Shown: positions 17,640 to 26,890 of the stretch, piece by piece | Layout of the letters: each line of letters begins with the position of its first letter | Position numbering within the stretch: the stretch's first letter is position 1 | Source: Bryobacteraceae bacterium | GTDB lineage: Bacteria > Acidobacteriota > Terriglobia > Bryobacterales > Bryobacteraceae | Direction of reading: 5' to 3' | DNA length: 64,000 nucleotides | Assembly (NCBI GenBank): GCA_025056455.1 | Contig: JANWVY010000001.1 | Location: 1,034,013-1,098,012 of the forward strand | Made by a program: the position numbers and the translations under genes | The notes under the pieces: model-generated | The model's database searches: none | Seen by the model: only the letters and a program-made list of their open reading frames with translations | Told to the model about the DNA's origin: nothing

Positions 17640-18631
17640 CTTCCGGCGTTGGCGGGGGTCCCGCTCCAGGACGGTTCAAATAGGGAAAGCTGGGGGTCCG
17701 CAGCCTCGGGGGGAAGATAGTCTTCGGGACAGGGCGCGAGGCGGAATTCGCGCCGCACGGCCTCCACACGCTTGCGCACCTGGTGGGCGTAGTTTTCATC
17801 GAGGAAATCGGCCCGCCGGAAAAGGGTTTGATAACGGGCTAGGAGCTTCGGGAAACGCTGCTCGATCAGCGACAGCATCACCTGCTTTGAGCACGGCCGG
17901 AGAAACAAGGGATTCGCACCGAAATAACTAGCGCCAGCTTCGAAAATCGACTGCCCTAAGAAACGCAGGCTCGCCAGGCTGTCATTCAATCCCGGCAGCA
18001 AGGGGCTTGCGAAGACACCAGCTTGAATGCCGTGCTCGCGCAGTGTGCGGAGCGCGCGAAGCCGCAGATCCGGGCGCGGCGCATACGGTTCAAGCAGCCG
18101 CGCAAGCCGCCTATCCATGGTCGTCACCGTGAAGCTCACATGAAGACAATGGGATTTTGCCAGCTGGGCCAAAATCGGTGCGTCGCGGGCGACTAAGTCG
18201 CTCTTGGTGGTGATGCTTAGGCGCAGACCACGCATTTGGGCCAAAATTTCCAGAATCTGCTGGGTGATCCGGAAACGGCGCTCGGCGGGCTGATAGGGAT
18301 CGGTCGCTGTGCCAATGGCAAGACGCGCACCAGCTTTAACGGCTGCCAGCTCTCGCCGGAAAACGGCCGCTTGGAAGCTTTTGACAAAAATCTTTCTCTC
18401 AAAAGCCGACGGCTCTCGTAATTCCATGAATTCGTGGGTGTAACGGGCATAGCAGTACTTACAGCCATACTCACAGCCGCGGTATGGGTTAATCGTCCAT
18501 TCGAAGGGGACACGTTGGCTTGAGCACGGATTCAGGATCGAACGAGTCGCTAGTTGGAGATAATCGACAGAACGCTTGTGTTGGAGGGGGGAGGCTTGTG
18601 CCGCCAGCTTCGCGATGCCAACTAACGCCAT
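17636..18631 (-). CDS. Radical SAM protein, spore-photoproduct-lyase-like (SplB-related, non-sporulation) family
   Basis: A 331-aa protein with a CxxxCxxC cluster motif at Cys53, Cys57 and Cys60 (RGCEYGCKYCYARYTHEF), which binds a 4Fe-4S cluster and S-adenosylmethionine. The segments PYRGCEYGCKYCYARY, LSITTKSDLVARD and GIQAGVFASPLLPGLND place it with the broad Rv2578c/SplB-like group of unknown substrate. True spore photoproduct lyase is unlikely because nothing here suggests sporulation. The start at 18631 follows a 222-bp gap holding the rpoD terminator. It probably precedes the dehydratase on the same strand by chance. Confidence 0.8.
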   Translation of the reverse strand: MALVGIAKLAAQASPLQHKRSVDYLQLATRSILNPCSSQRVPFEWTINPYRGCEYGCKYCYARYTHEFMELREPSAFERKIFVKSFQAAVFRRELAAVKAGARLAIGTATDPYQPAERRFRITQQILEILAQMRGLRLSITTKSDLVARDAPILAQLAKSHCLHVSFTVTTMDRRLARLLEPYAPRPDLRLRALRTLREHGIQAGVFASPLLPGLNDSLASLRFLGQSIFEAGASYFGANPLFLRPCSKQVMLSLIEQRFPKLLARYQTLFRRADFLDENYAHQVRKRVEAVRREFRLAPCPEDYLPPEAADPQLSLFEPSWSGTPANAGR

Positions 18632-18763
18632 AGCCGCATTTTCGCCTTTTATTCCCTATCCGTCAAGGCCCCGAGTCTGCGCTGCCGCGACCTTGGAAAA
18701 CGCAGGTCAACCGAGGCGACGAGGGCGGGCGGAGAGCTTCTGGCCAAAATAGACTCAAGAACT

Positions 18764-18809
18764 GGAGAAAACAAAATCGGGCTGGGGCTTTGAACCAGCC
18801 CCAGCCCGA
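18764..18809 (-). terminator. Rho-independent terminator of rpoD
   Basis: A perfect 13-bp stem (18777-18789 with 18797-18809, G+C rich, AGCCCCAGCCCG arm) with a 7-nt loop, followed on the minus strand by ATTTTGTTTTCT. It lies 45 bp after the rpoD stop codon. The clearest terminator in the window. Confidence 0.9.
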
Positions 18810-18853
18810 ATTCGTCGGAGGAGGGATGAAGCCAGCGGGCCGGCGGGCTCCGC

Positions 18854-20380
18854 TCAGCGTGCAGCTAGAAGCGCGCGGAGGTGCCGGGCGCGTTCCGGGG
18901 AACGAAGCTGGCGAAGCGCCTTGGCCTCAATTTGCCGGATACGCTCCCGGGTCACATCGAACTCTTGGCCAATCTCTTCAAGGGTATGCTCCCGCTCACA
19001 GCCGATGCCGAAGCGAAGCCGAATCACCTTCTCTTCCTTCGGCGAAAGGGTTTTGAGAATGTTCGCGGTTTCATCGCGGACGTTGGAGTCGATCACGGCG
19101 TCGACCGGGGAACCGACCCAGCGGTCTTCGATCAGGTCGCCCAGAGCAGATTCTCCATCCCGGCCAACGGGAGTCTCCAGCGATACCGGATCCCTGGAAA
19201 TGGTCTTGAGCTTTTGAACCTTCTCCACCGGGATATCCATGCGGCGACTGATTTCTTCGTTGGTGGGAGCTCGACCTAGCTCCTTTTCGAGTTCGCGGGT
19301 GGCGCGCAGGAACTTGTTCATGCTTTCGTTCATGTGCACCGGGATGCGGATGGTTCGCGACTGGTCCGCGATCGCCCGTGTGATCGCCTGCCGAATCCAC
19401 CACGTAGCGTAAGTGGAGAATTTATAGCCCCGTCGGTATTCGAACTTGTCAGCAGCCCGCATCAGGCCAATGTTCCCCTCTTGGATGAGGTCGAGCAGAT
19501 GGAGGCCGCGATTGACGTACTTCTTGGCGACAGAGACAACTAGCCGGAGATTTGCCTCAACCAAATCCTTTTTGGCACGTTCGGCTTCAATTTCACCCAT
19601 GCGGATGACTTGCAAGCTGTGCTTGAGTTCAGCCAGGCTGGCCCCAGCGAGTTGCTCGCGGCGCTTGATCTCCCGTTTGAGTTCACGAATTTTTGCTTGG
19701 TTCAGCGAGGGCTTTTCTTCGAGCCGGCGTAGCTCGGCATCGAGGTGAGACAATTCCTCGACGGCGCGCTCAATTTCCTTGCTGAATTCCTTCCAGCGCT
19801 GAAGCGTCCAAGGCATGGAGCGAATCAGACGCGAGGTTTCGATCAGGCAGCGGTAGTACCGCCAGGTCCATTTACGGCGCAGCTTCTTGTTGCTCGGGGC
19901 GATGGATTGGAGCTTTTCAGCAAATTGTTGCTGCTTTTTGTAGTTGAGAGCGATTTCGGCGAACTGGTTGCGAATTTCGGCTCGCCGCTTGGTGTCAGCG
20001 GTAGAACCCTCTTCCACATCGCCGAGATCGACGAAGTGATCCAGGGGTTCCCCTTTTTTCACCAATTCGGCCCATTCAAGGACCATTCCTTGAACTCGAG
20101 CTGAGCGGCTTAAAGCCTTTTGCATCTTTAGTTTGCCACGTTCCATCCGGCGGGCGAGGTCCACCTCTCCCTCGCGGGTCAGAAGCGGCACAGCGCCCAT
20201 TTCGCGAAGGTAGACGCGAACAGGGTCGTCCGTGTAGATGGACTCTTCCACCTGCTGAGAGCCGTGAAATTCATCTACATCCTGGACGTCTTCGGGATGG
20301 AAGAACGCAGTGTCGTCATCAAACGGCAACCCGAGTGGCTCTTGAACATCTGTTGTGAAATGGTCGTCGAAATGATCCAC
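18854..20380 (-). CDS. rpoD: Primary RNA polymerase sigma factor RpoD (sigma-70)
   Basis: A 508-aa housekeeping sigma factor. Region 1.2 ([12 protein letters not shown]) near residue 53, a non-conserved acidic/helical insert to about 250, region 2 ([35 protein letters not shown] and the [19 protein letters not shown] melting segment), region 3, and region 4 helix-turn-helix ([19 protein letters not shown]). The N-terminus is short, so region 1.1 is reduced to about 50 acidic residues. GTG start with a good GGAGGTG 7 nt upstream. It has its own promoter and terminator and is not linked to dnaG. Confidence 0.98.
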   Translation of the reverse strand: MDHFDDHFTTDVQEPLGLPFDDDTAFFHPEDVQDVDEFHGSQQVEESIYTDDPVRVYLREMGAVPLLTREGEVDLARRMERGKLKMQKALSRSARVQGMVLEWAELVKKGEPLDHFVDLGDVEEGSTADTKRRAEIRNQFAEIALNYKKQQQFAEKLQSIAPSNKKLRRKWTWRYYRCLIETSRLIRSMPWTLQRWKEFSKEIERAVEELSHLDAELRRLEEKPSLNQAKIRELKREIKRREQLAGASLAELKHSLQVIRMGEIEAERAKKDLVEANLRLVVSVAKKYVNRGLHLLDLIQEGNIGLMRAADKFEYRRGYKFSTYATWWIRQAITRAIADQSRTIRIPVHMNESMNKFLRATRELEKELGRAPTNEEISRRMDIPVEKVQKLKTISRDPVSLETPVGRDGESALGDLIEDRWVGSPVDAVIDSNVRDETANILKTLSPKEEKVIRLRFGIGCEREHTLEEIGQEFDVTRERIRQIEAKALRQLRSPERARHLRALLAAR

Positions 20381-20709
20381 TTAGATTCACCTCCCCCGCA
20401 GGAGCGTGCGGATAAACGGCCCGAGCTGCTTTCGCAGGATGTTAAGGCCAAGAATGCCCTGGGGATTGTGCCCGCGCCAACCGTCTCCCTGTCTCAAGGT
20501 TCGAATTTAACTCGTGATCGCTGTCTCTGCCGGGCACTGGGGAAGACACGCAGGAACGCCCCGCCGTGCCTCGACTATCATAACACCAATCGAAGCAGAA
20601 GTTAACCCCCATCTAGTAAGATGTTTCAGTTCGGTTCTGGTTACAGGATCCGCATACAACCGCTTCAAAGGCGGGCAGCAGCATCCGTAACGAAAAGATG
20701 AATCTCACG
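20381..20709 (-). other. Intergenic region between nrdR and rpoD (rpoD leader and promoter)
   Basis: A 329-bp non-coding stretch. It holds the rpoD promoter and a leader of about 190 nt from the predicted start site to the rpoD GTG. An imperfectly placed inverted repeat (CCGTAACG 20685-20692, CGTTACGG 20708-20715) straddles the nrdR stop without a U-tract. I see no credible gene or RNA motif in the leader. Confidence 0.6.
20577..20605 (-). promoter_or_regulatory. rpoD: Sigma-70-type promoter of rpoD
   Basis: On the minus strand TTAACT (20600-20605), a 17-bp spacer, then TATGAT (20577-20582): 4 of 6 and 5 of 6 with ideal spacing. This is the best two-part promoter seen in the window. Confidence 0.65.
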
Positions 20710-21171
20710 TTACGGCCTCTTCTTCTGAATCAAGTCCTTAAGCTCTTCCAGAAACGCTTCCACGTCCTGAAAGTCGCGGTAGACGGAGGCAAAACGGACG
20801 TAGGCAATCTTATCAATTTCTCGCAACCGGGAAATGAGGAATTCTCCGATCTCCGCCGTCGTGATCTCTCTTTCGCTGGCTTCCGTGATTTTCGCCTCCA
20901 CCTGGTCGACTAACTCGGCCAGCTTCCCCATCCCGATTGGCCGCTTTTCGCATGCTTTGAGGAGTCCAGCCAGTACCTTCTGGCGATCGAATTTTTCCCT
21001 CCGCCCATCTTTTTTGATCACCATATAGGGGACTTCGTCAATTCGTTCGTAGGTAGTGAAGCGCTTTTCGCACTGTAAGCACTGGCGGCGACGGCGGATG
21101 GCGTCCCCCTCCCTGCTCTCCCGAGAATCGACCACCCGATCTTGTAGGAATCCGCAGAATGGACACTTCAT
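20710..21171 (-). CDS. nrdR: Transcriptional repressor NrdR
   Basis: A 153-aa repressor of ribonucleotide reductase genes. A zinc ribbon with Cys3, Cys6, Cys31 and Cys34 (MKCPFCG, RRRRQCLQCEKRFTTYE) is followed by an ATP-cone domain (VIKKDGRREKFDRQKVLAGLLKACEKRPI) that senses ATP/dATP. Full length and all key residues present. The start overlaps the upstream flippase-like gene by 4 bp. No ribonucleotide reductase gene is in the window. Confidence 0.97.
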   Translation of the reverse strand: MKCPFCGFLQDRVVDSRESREGDAIRRRRQCLQCEKRFTTYERIDEVPYMVIKKDGRREKFDRQKVLAGLLKACEKRPIGMGKLAELVDQVEAKITEASEREITTAEIGEFLISRLREIDKIAYVRFASVYRDFQDVEAFLEELKDLIQKKRP

Positions 21172-22271
21172 GAACGCTGCAACTCTTCGGCATCGATCAG
21201 CTTACGCCAGCGCAGGCCTTCTTGGAAAGCCAGCAACATGCCAATGGGGATGATCACTAAGAAAGCAACTGCCCACAAAATCAGCGCGATTCCTGTGGCG
21301 GTCTCCAAGGGCAGACGGAAAAACTCCGTCAGTACGAGCACCGTCGCAATCTGCATGCCTCCTCCGATTCCCGGAATCTGGATGGCGCTACCGAAGGCGA
21401 CCACGCCAGCAACAATCAAGGTGTCCATGAAGCCAAACGATGCGGTCGCTGGGAAGCTTTTGAAAAGAAAAAGAAACGAAGCCACGATCACCATCCACTC
21501 GGCGAAGGTGTAGCCGACCACCAGCAGCACAAAAGACCTCCGTTGCGTCGACCGCGTGCCAGCAAGAAAGGCTTTTAGGAGGGGATCCAATTTCGCTTGT
21601 AGCGGATCGGGCAGCACAGAGAGCGCGCTCGAAAGGCGACTTTCGACATACCCAGGAAACAGGCCAAAGGCGATGAGCATGGCCAGACAAACCGTACAAA
21701 GCAGGCCGACCGTATGGCCCCCCGCCTGAAGCAACCAGCGAAGGGATCCGCCGATGGTGGTCGAAGAGGAATGGATCCGGCTGAGCGCAAAGGCAAACAG
21801 CAAAAGCACCATTAAAAGGTCATAGATCCTCTCAAGCAGCCACACCGCCATTTGAGAGCTAAAGGCCAGATTTTCCCGCTTCGAAATGAGATAAGGCCGG
21901 ACGAGCTCCCCGGCCCGGCCAAAAAAGACAACCGCCGTAAAGCCGATAGCTGTAGCGCGAAACATGCCCCAAAAGCTTGTCCTCGCCTTTAAGGGCCGGA
22001 TCATGAGCTGCCATCGCAGCACGCGTCCCACGTAGGAAAGCAGGACCGCAGCCACGGAAGCAGCAAACCAGATCGGATCGAGTTGAGCAAACGTTTGCTC
22101 AAAAAGATCCCAACGGAATTGCTGCTGCCGGGATCGAAACCAAAACCAGGCGCCAGCCCCAAGAAGGATCAATCCGACAACAACATAGAGGGAATGCCGG
22201 TCCTTGCTAGAGCGTTGTTGGCTAGGGAAAATGCCACCTCCTTTGGTTCGCCCCGAATTGGTGGCAAACAC
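21168..22271 (-). CDS. Lysylphosphatidylglycerol synthase transmembrane-region / flippase-like (UPF0104) protein
   Basis: A 367-aa membrane protein with about eight helices. The family pattern GRVLRWQLMIRPL, FRATAIGFTAVVFFGRAGELVRPYLISKR and the late GGGMQIATVLVLTEFFRL segment place it in the MprF flippase-like superfamily. There is no synthase domain, so it probably flips or transports lipids rather than making aminoacyl lipids. The GTG at 22271 is the annotated start, but the first 30 residues are polar and a later start is possible. It heads an operon with nrdR. Confidence 0.82.
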   Translation of the reverse strand: MFATNSGRTKGGGIFPSQQRSSKDRHSLYVVVGLILLGAGAWFWFRSRQQQFRWDLFEQTFAQLDPIWFAASVAAVLLSYVGRVLRWQLMIRPLKARTSFWGMFRATAIGFTAVVFFGRAGELVRPYLISKRENLAFSSQMAVWLLERIYDLLMVLLLFAFALSRIHSSSTTIGGSLRWLLQAGGHTVGLLCTVCLAMLIAFGLFPGYVESRLSSALSVLPDPLQAKLDPLLKAFLAGTRSTQRRSFVLLVVGYTFAEWMVIVASFLFLFKSFPATASFGFMDTLIVAGVVAFGSAIQIPGIGGGMQIATVLVLTEFFRLPLETATGIALILWAVAFLVIIPIGMLLAFQEGLRWRKLIDAEELQRS

Positions 22272-22490
22272 AGAAATCCGCCCGCGAAACTGCAGGCCGG
22301 GCGAAGCGGAATAAAATGAATACGTTCAAATCAACCCAGTCCGCTGCGGGCCTCACATTTGGTGAACTTCTCATGATAAATCCTCGTTTAGACAACTGGA
22401 AGTTGATCGGAACTCAGTCGGGGAAGAGGTGCAGGCTACGGGGTGGCCAGGGGCTGGTGGAAGGGCCATGGCAGCACCAAGGAGATTTCG

Positions 22491-23153
22491 ATGGCAGCAG
22501 CAGGCACAGCAACGGAGGTGATCGCCCGGGCCAGCGCCTGGCCGCGTTTTCCCCTCCGAACTGATTGCCCGAACAGGATCAAGCGATTGGACGAAGATTC
22601 CACTCTTGTTGAGCGGTGCTTATCGGGTGATGAAACGGCCTGGGAGGACTTGGTCCGAACCCATACCCGGCGGGTCTATTCCGTCTGCTACCGCTTCACA
22701 AACCGCGAACAAGAAGCGCAGGACTTGACCCAAGAAGTCTTCCTCCGCGTCTTCCGGTCCTTGCGCAGCTTCCGCTACGGAGAGGGCTCGTTTCTGGTGT
22801 GGCTGATGCGGCTGACCCGCAACCTGCTCATCGACCATTACCGCAAAAACAAAATCGAGCGCGCCACTGACTCTCTGGAGGAGCAACTACCGCGGCTCGA
22901 GCTCCAGGCGGCGGAGTCCACTCGGGCCGAAGGCCTGCTCTCTAGCCGCGAAGCGAGCGAACTGCTGCAACACGCTTTGGCGAAACTTTCCCCTGAATTG
23001 AGAGAAACTCTGATTCTGCGGGATGTCGAAGAGCTCGAATATCGCGAAATTGCCCAGGTGCTGGGCGTGCCAGAAGGCACCGTTAAATCGCGGCTCAACC
23101 GGGGCCGTGCGGAGTTGGCCCGTCTCTTACGGAAGCACAAGGTGGCGCTATGA
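22491..23153 (+). CDS. ECF-family RNA polymerase sigma factor (RpoE-like)
   Basis: A 220-aa sigma factor. The ATG at 22491 is preferred over an upstream in-frame ATG at 22443 because AAGGAG sits 6 nt before it. Region 2 (EDLVRTHTRRVYSVCYRFTNREQEAQDLTQEVFLRVFRSLRSF) and region 4 (LRDVEELEYREIAQVLGVPEGTVKSRLNRGRAELARLL) are complete. The first 40 residues are an unconserved extension. It overlaps by 4 bp the anti-sigma gene that should hold it inactive, and it probably transcribes its own operon in response to envelope stress. Confidence 0.95.
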   Translation: MAAAGTATEVIARASAWPRFPLRTDCPNRIKRLDEDSTLVERCLSGDETAWEDLVRTHTRRVYSVCYRFTNREQEAQDLTQEVFLRVFRSLRSFRYGEGSFLVWLMRLTRNLLIDHYRKNKIERATDSLEEQLPRLELQAAESTRAEGLLSSREASELLQHALAKLSPELRETLILRDVEELEYREIAQVLGVPEGTVKSRLNRGRAELARLLRKHKVAL

Positions 23154-23752
23154 CGTGTTCCGAGTTGGAAAACGTTCTCTGTGATTACTTGGACGGGGTT
23201 CTGGCCGCGGGAGAGCGCCAGGAAGTTGAGACGCACTTGGCTGGTTGCCCCGCCTGCGCCGAGTTTGCCGCGGATGTCCGCCTCGCCGTGAGGTTCTTTG
23301 AACGGGCCGCTCCGGTTGAACCCCCGCAGGCCCTGGTGACGCATCTGCTGTATCAGATTCCGGGGCAGCTCCGAGAAGTGCATCCCCCTCGTGGACGCCT
23401 AGCCCGCTGGTGCCGCTCTCTGTTTGAGCCTGTCTTTCAGCCCCGGCTGGTGATGGGGATGGCCATGACAGTGCTTTCGTTTGCGATGCTGGGCCGATTT
23501 GCTGGCATTCAGATCCGTCAGCTGCACCCTTCGGACCTGGATCCCGTGAAAATCATCGCATCGGTCGAAGACCGCATCCATCGCACGTGGGTAAGAGCTG
23601 TTAAATACTACCAGAGTTTACGCCTGGTTTATGAAATCCAATTCCGGCTCCGTGAGCTAACCGACAGCGAGCAGGAAGCAGAAACGAATCAGGATGCCGG
23701 CCGCCCTTCGGAAGATCCCACGGATCGGCAACCCCGATCAATCACGAAATGA
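23150..23752 (+). CDS. Membrane-bound zinc-finger anti-sigma factor
   Basis: A 200-aa protein with the zinc anti-sigma motif HxxxCxxC at His29, Cys33 and Cys36 (THLAGCPAC), one membrane helix near residues 99-118 (VMGMAMTVLSFAMLG) and a short extracytoplasmic tail, rich in charged residues at its end. By analogy with ZAS/RsrA-type and RseA-type proteins, it binds the sigma factor encoded just upstream and releases it on signal. ATGA overlap with the sigma gene. Confidence 0.9.
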   Translation: MTCSELENVLCDYLDGVLAAGERQEVETHLAGCPACAEFAADVRLAVRFFERAAPVEPPQALVTHLLYQIPGQLREVHPPRGRLARWCRSLFEPVFQPRLVMGMAMTVLSFAMLGRFAGIQIRQLHPSDLDPVKIIASVEDRIHRTWVRAVKYYQSLRLVYEIQFRLRELTDSEQEAETNQDAGRPSEDPTDRQPRSITK

Positions 23753-23769
23753 CAACAACCCCCTAACGC

Positions 23770-24501
23770 ATGGAAGAGGAGGAACTTGGGGATAGACAGA
23801 GAGATTTCATTATGGAGAGCCTAGAACGTAGTCCCGCTTCAGAGCCAAATACTCCTTCGCCCCCGGCCGCCTACTGTCGTGACTGTGGGCGTGCACTTTC
23901 CGCCGAAGAGGTTCGGAATTACCAGGGAGTTATCTACTGTCCTGACCACGCGCCTTCCGCGGGCCGGACAGCGACCGGAGCGCCGCCCTTGGCTATGGGA
24001 AAAGTTGCGGCCGACCCGAATATTTCTCCCGGCTTGGCCTTTCTGCTAGGCCTCATTCCAGGAGTCGGAGCGATTTACAACGGGCAGTACGGCAAGGGAT
24101 TTGTGCATGTTCTCATTACGGGATTACTATTTTCGCTGGCGGAAGCCGAAACGGGCCCTTTTGAGACGCTTTTCGGCCTGTTAATTCCCGTGTGGTTCTT
24201 TTACATGGCGTTCGAAGCGTTTCACACTGCGAAAAGGCGCGCCTCGGGTCAGCCCGTGGATGAGTTCTCCTCGATCTTCCCCAATTCTGCTGTCTTAAGT
24301 TCGCCCCTGTTGCCCGTGCTCTTGATTGCCCTCGGGGTAATCATCCTGCTGCACAATGTGGGATTTCTGAACATCCGGCGCTTGATTCCCTACATCGGGC
24401 CGATTTTCCTGATCTCGCTCGGCGCCTACTTGTTGTATGTCCGAGCCCGCGCAAACGCCACTCTCCCATCCGCACAGGAGGCAGAAAATGAGCGCCGTTA
24501 G
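23770..24501 (+). CDS. B-box-like zinc-finger and multi-pass membrane protein
   Basis: A 243-aa protein. A short zinc-finger (Cys36, Cys39, Cys57, His60; CRDCG and YCPDH) precedes about five membrane helices (LAFLLGLIPGVGAIYNGQYGKGF is TM2-domain-like; a later pair LLPVLLIALGVIILLHNVGFL resembles DUF5668/LiaI). It likely senses or organises the membrane in the ECF operon. ATG 23770 is used here; ATG 23812 is a credible alternative that would remove 14 acidic residues. Gap to the anti-sigma gene is 17 bp. Confidence 0.75.
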   Translation: MEEEELGDRQRDFIMESLERSPASEPNTPSPPAAYCRDCGRALSAEEVRNYQGVIYCPDHAPSAGRTATGAPPLAMGKVAADPNISPGLAFLLGLIPGVGAIYNGQYGKGFVHVLITGLLFSLAEAETGPFETLFGLLIPVWFFYMAFEAFHTAKRRASGQPVDEFSSIFPNSAVLSSPLLPVLLIALGVIILLHNVGFLNIRRLIPYIGPIFLISLGAYLLYVRARANATLPSAQEAENERR

Positions 24502-24745
24502 CAACCGTGGCAGGCTGGTGAGTGCGCTTCGCGGCCCCATTCTTCTCCTCACGCTCGGTCTGCTGTTTAGCTTGGACCACTTCGGCCCTTATCGCTTCGC
24601 CAGCTCCTGGCCCGTCCTTCTAATCGTTCTCGGCGTTCTGAAGCTTTTGGAGCGAGCTGGGCCCTCGCCTCCCTCAGCACTTTCGTCGAGAGGGCCCCTA
24701 CCGGGTCCCCCGGATCTGGCCGGCGGCTCAACACCCTCTTCCTAG
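24488..24745 (+). CDS. Small DUF5668/LiaI-like membrane protein
   Basis: An 85-aa protein. The ATG at 24488 has AGGAGG 6 nt upstream and overlaps the previous gene by 14 bp, which supports it over an open frame starting further upstream. Two hydrophobic helices (GPILLLTLGLLFSLDHFG and SWPVLLIVLGVLKLLERAG) form the DUF5668-like unit, followed by a Pro/Ser-rich tail. Its likely role is a partner in the envelope-stress module; this is inference from position. Confidence 0.75.
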   Translation: MSAVSNRGRLVSALRGPILLLTLGLLFSLDHFGPYRFASSWPVLLIVLGVLKLLERAGPSPPSALSSRGPLPGPPDLAGGSTPSS

Positions 24746-24794
24746 TCGCCGCTGTGTCCCTTGCCGAAGAAGCTTGAATTTGGAGGGTGCCGTC

Positions 24795-26243
24795 GTGAAA
24801 CCGAAATCCTTGGCCGCCCCGCTGTTGTTGATTGGAGCCGGGGTAATCCTTCTCCTGCGGAACCTGTGGCCCGAGATTCCGCTTTTCGAGATCCTCACTC
24901 GCTATTGGCCGCTTGTGTTGGTCGTCTGGGGCACGATCCGGCTCATCGAAGTGCTCTGGTGGCATTTCTCCGGGCGTGCGTTGCCAGCCTCGAGTGTGAG
25001 TCCTGGTGAGTGGGCCGTTGTGATTCTACTTTGCCTCCTCGGCTCTGGTCTGTTCTGGGGGTATCACTCTTATTGGAAACACTGGCCCGGTGGACGCATT
25101 ACCATTCGCGGCATCGAAATCTTTGGGGAATCCTATGACACCCCCATCCAGGTCGAGCAACCTAGCCCGTCTAAGACTCCGAAAGTGATTCTAGAGCTTG
25201 GGCGTGGAACTGCCCGAATCGTCGGTGTGGACTCCCAATCCTTCAAGATCACTGGGCGGAAGACCATTCGCGCCTTGAATCAAGCGGACGCCCAAAAAGC
25301 GGATCAAGCAACACCGCTGGAGATCACCCCTCGCGGCGATCAGATTTTCGTCCGCACAAACCTCGAGCGAGTCGACTCCTCGCAGCGACCCTCCGTGGAC
25401 CTCGAGGTCAGTTTACCGAAGGGCGCCAGCCTAGAGGCCCGCGCTCGCTCGGCAGACTTGGATGTCACCGACTTGTCGGGAGCAGTGGAAGTCTACAGCG
25501 ATCAGGCCGACGTTCGGGTGAAGAACATCGGCAGTCTCAAGGTCGAATTCAGCCGTAGCAATGTGGTGCGGGCCACGGGAGTACGAGGAGCGGTAGAGAT
25601 CAAAGCGCGAAGCCGTGGCAGGGATGTGGAACTTGAATCGGTGAGCGGACCCGTCAAAGTCACGGGCCCCTATTCGGGTGAACTCAGCTTTCGAGAGGTT
25701 GCCAGCCCGCTGCGATTCAAGACTCCTGAGACAGAATTCAGCGCCGAGAAGATCGCTGGTAGCTTGCGCGTGGATTTGTCCAACATCACGGCAGAAAACG
25801 CCACAGGCCCCATTCGTTTAACCAGCAAATCGCGTGACGTTGCCGTTAGCGAGTTTTCGCAAAGTTTGGATCTCACGGTGGAGCGCGGTGATTTGGAAAT
25901 CCGCCCTGGCGCGCGGTTCGGAAGAATTGAAGCTCGGACAGGGAATGGCAATATCGATTTTTTCGCTCCTCCAGGCGCAAGTTTTGAGATTCTGGCAACA
26001 ACCGACCGCGGGCGAATTGAGAACTACTTTGGGGGCGGGTTCAAAGTTACGGAACGGGGACGCGGCAGCGAGCTTCGTGGAGCGACCGGGTCTGGTCCTA
26101 CAGTCACGCTCCAAACTGACCGCGGGGCGATCAACATCTTAAAATCGACGAGTTCTCAGCCCTCGCCCCAGCTGCTTCCCAAGACAATCTCGGCCCCTGA
26201 TCCTGCGCACAACCCGCCCCCAGCTCCCAATGGGAAGCCGTAA
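24795..26243 (+). CDS. LiaF-like membrane protein with DUF4097-type adhesin/beta-helix domain
   Basis: A 482-aa protein. The GTG at 24795 is chosen because GGAGGG lies 7 nt upstream; a TTG at 24774 is in frame earlier. Residues 1-100 carry three or four helices with the DUF5668-like pattern (LLLIGAGVILLLRNLWPEIP, YWPLVLVVWGTIRLIEVLWW). Residues about 110-450 form repeated short beta strands (VSGPVKVTGPYSGELSFREV, TGNGNIDFFAPPGASFEILATTDRG) typical of DUF4097 beta-solenoids exposed outside the membrane. The tail is Pro-rich. In Firmicutes LiaF tunes a cell-wall stress system; the same role with an ECF sigma factor is plausible here. Confidence 0.8.
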   Translation: MKPKSLAAPLLLIGAGVILLLRNLWPEIPLFEILTRYWPLVLVVWGTIRLIEVLWWHFSGRALPASSVSPGEWAVVILLCLLGSGLFWGYHSYWKHWPGGRITIRGIEIFGESYDTPIQVEQPSPSKTPKVILELGRGTARIVGVDSQSFKITGRKTIRALNQADAQKADQATPLEITPRGDQIFVRTNLERVDSSQRPSVDLEVSLPKGASLEARARSADLDVTDLSGAVEVYSDQADVRVKNIGSLKVEFSRSNVVRATGVRGAVEIKARSRGRDVELESVSGPVKVTGPYSGELSFREVASPLRFKTPETEFSAEKIAGSLRVDLSNITAENATGPIRLTSKSRDVAVSEFSQSLDLTVERGDLEIRPGARFGRIEARTGNGNIDFFAPPGASFEILATTDRGRIENYFGGGFKVTERGRGSELRGATGSGPTVTLQTDRGAINILKSTSSQPSPQLLPKTISAPDPAHNPPPAPNGKP

Positions 26244-26265
26244 CCATGGCCCTCTGCCCTGAGTT

Positions 26266-26883
26266 CTAGAAACCTGCCTCCCCTCGATACACGAGATCCT
26301 TGACAGTGAAAACGGCTTGCCGGTAGGGCGCAGAAACTCCTGGCAGATATAACTCAAAGACGAGCTCTCTCACGGCAGATGCTGGACGCGGAAAAACCAG
26401 TCGCAGCACCGGATCGGAAGGCACCGGGGGAAAGTGGCCGGTCATCTTCAGCTTTTTCCGCCCGTCCTTGAGAAACGACTCCTCCTCCATGCGCTGCAAC
26501 TCATCGGCGGAGGCAAGGGCCTGGACCTTGGGATGGCGAACTGCGAGGACAATCACGTGACCGAGGTTTTCTTTTAGGAAGTGCTCGTATTCCTGTCTCA
26601 GCCCGGAATCTTGGCTGGGTTGAGGGGATTTGGAGGAGTAGCGCCGCAACCACTCTTTCTCGGCTACTTGCAGGGGTGGAGCGGACGCAAGATAGATGCC
26701 CACGGGCGGCCCCGCCTTGGCCTGAGTCACCTGAGCCCAGGGTGAATCCGTCATGATTTGGAGCAGCTCCTCGTCGGACCATTCGTGGGGTTGTTTCCTG
26801 TCCCAAAACGGAGTCTTTTGCCAACCCAGGGCCGCGCAGGCCAGCAAAACCCGCGCAACGAGCGCCCCCAGCCAAGGTCGCAT
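26266..26883 (-). CDS. Exported protein of unknown function
   Basis: A 205-aa protein I do not recognise beyond its resemblance to short acidobacterial secreted proteins. A hydrophobic leader (LGALVARVLLACAALG) suggests export. The mature part starts with FWDRKQPHEWSDEELLQIMTDSPWA, then a Tyr/Glu-rich helical middle and a beta-rich C-terminus (VLRLVFPRPASAVRELVFELYLPG). It converges on the LiaF-like gene with a 22-bp gap and lies 7 bp downstream of a glycosyltransferase gene with which it may be co-transcribed. Confidence 0.65.
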   Translation of the reverse strand: MRPWLGALVARVLLACAALGWQKTPFWDRKQPHEWSDEELLQIMTDSPWAQVTQAKAGPPVGIYLASAPPLQVAEKEWLRRYSSKSPQPSQDSGLRQEYEHFLKENLGHVIVLAVRHPKVQALASADELQRMEEESFLKDGRKKLKMTGHFPPVPSDPVLRLVFPRPASAVRELVFELYLPGVSAPYRQAVFTVKDLVYRGEAGF

Positions 26884-26890
26884 AGCCCGA

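Noticed and set aside
16978..17931. Long plus-strand open frame opposite the dehydratase and radical SAM genes
   Set aside because: Product is low-complexity Arg/Gly/Pro-rich and runs antisense to two well-conserved genes; a GC-driven shadow frame, like those opposite xylose isomerase (28890-29789) and opcA (5963-6625).
20491..20515. GGTTCGAAT, like a tRNA T-loop
   Set aside because: The flanking bases do not form a T-stem, and no acceptor or anticodon arm can be drawn.
22372..22490. ECF-type autoregulatory promoter (GGAACT at 22409) before the sigma factor gene
   Set aside because: No matching -10 at 16-17 bp spacing; too weak to list.
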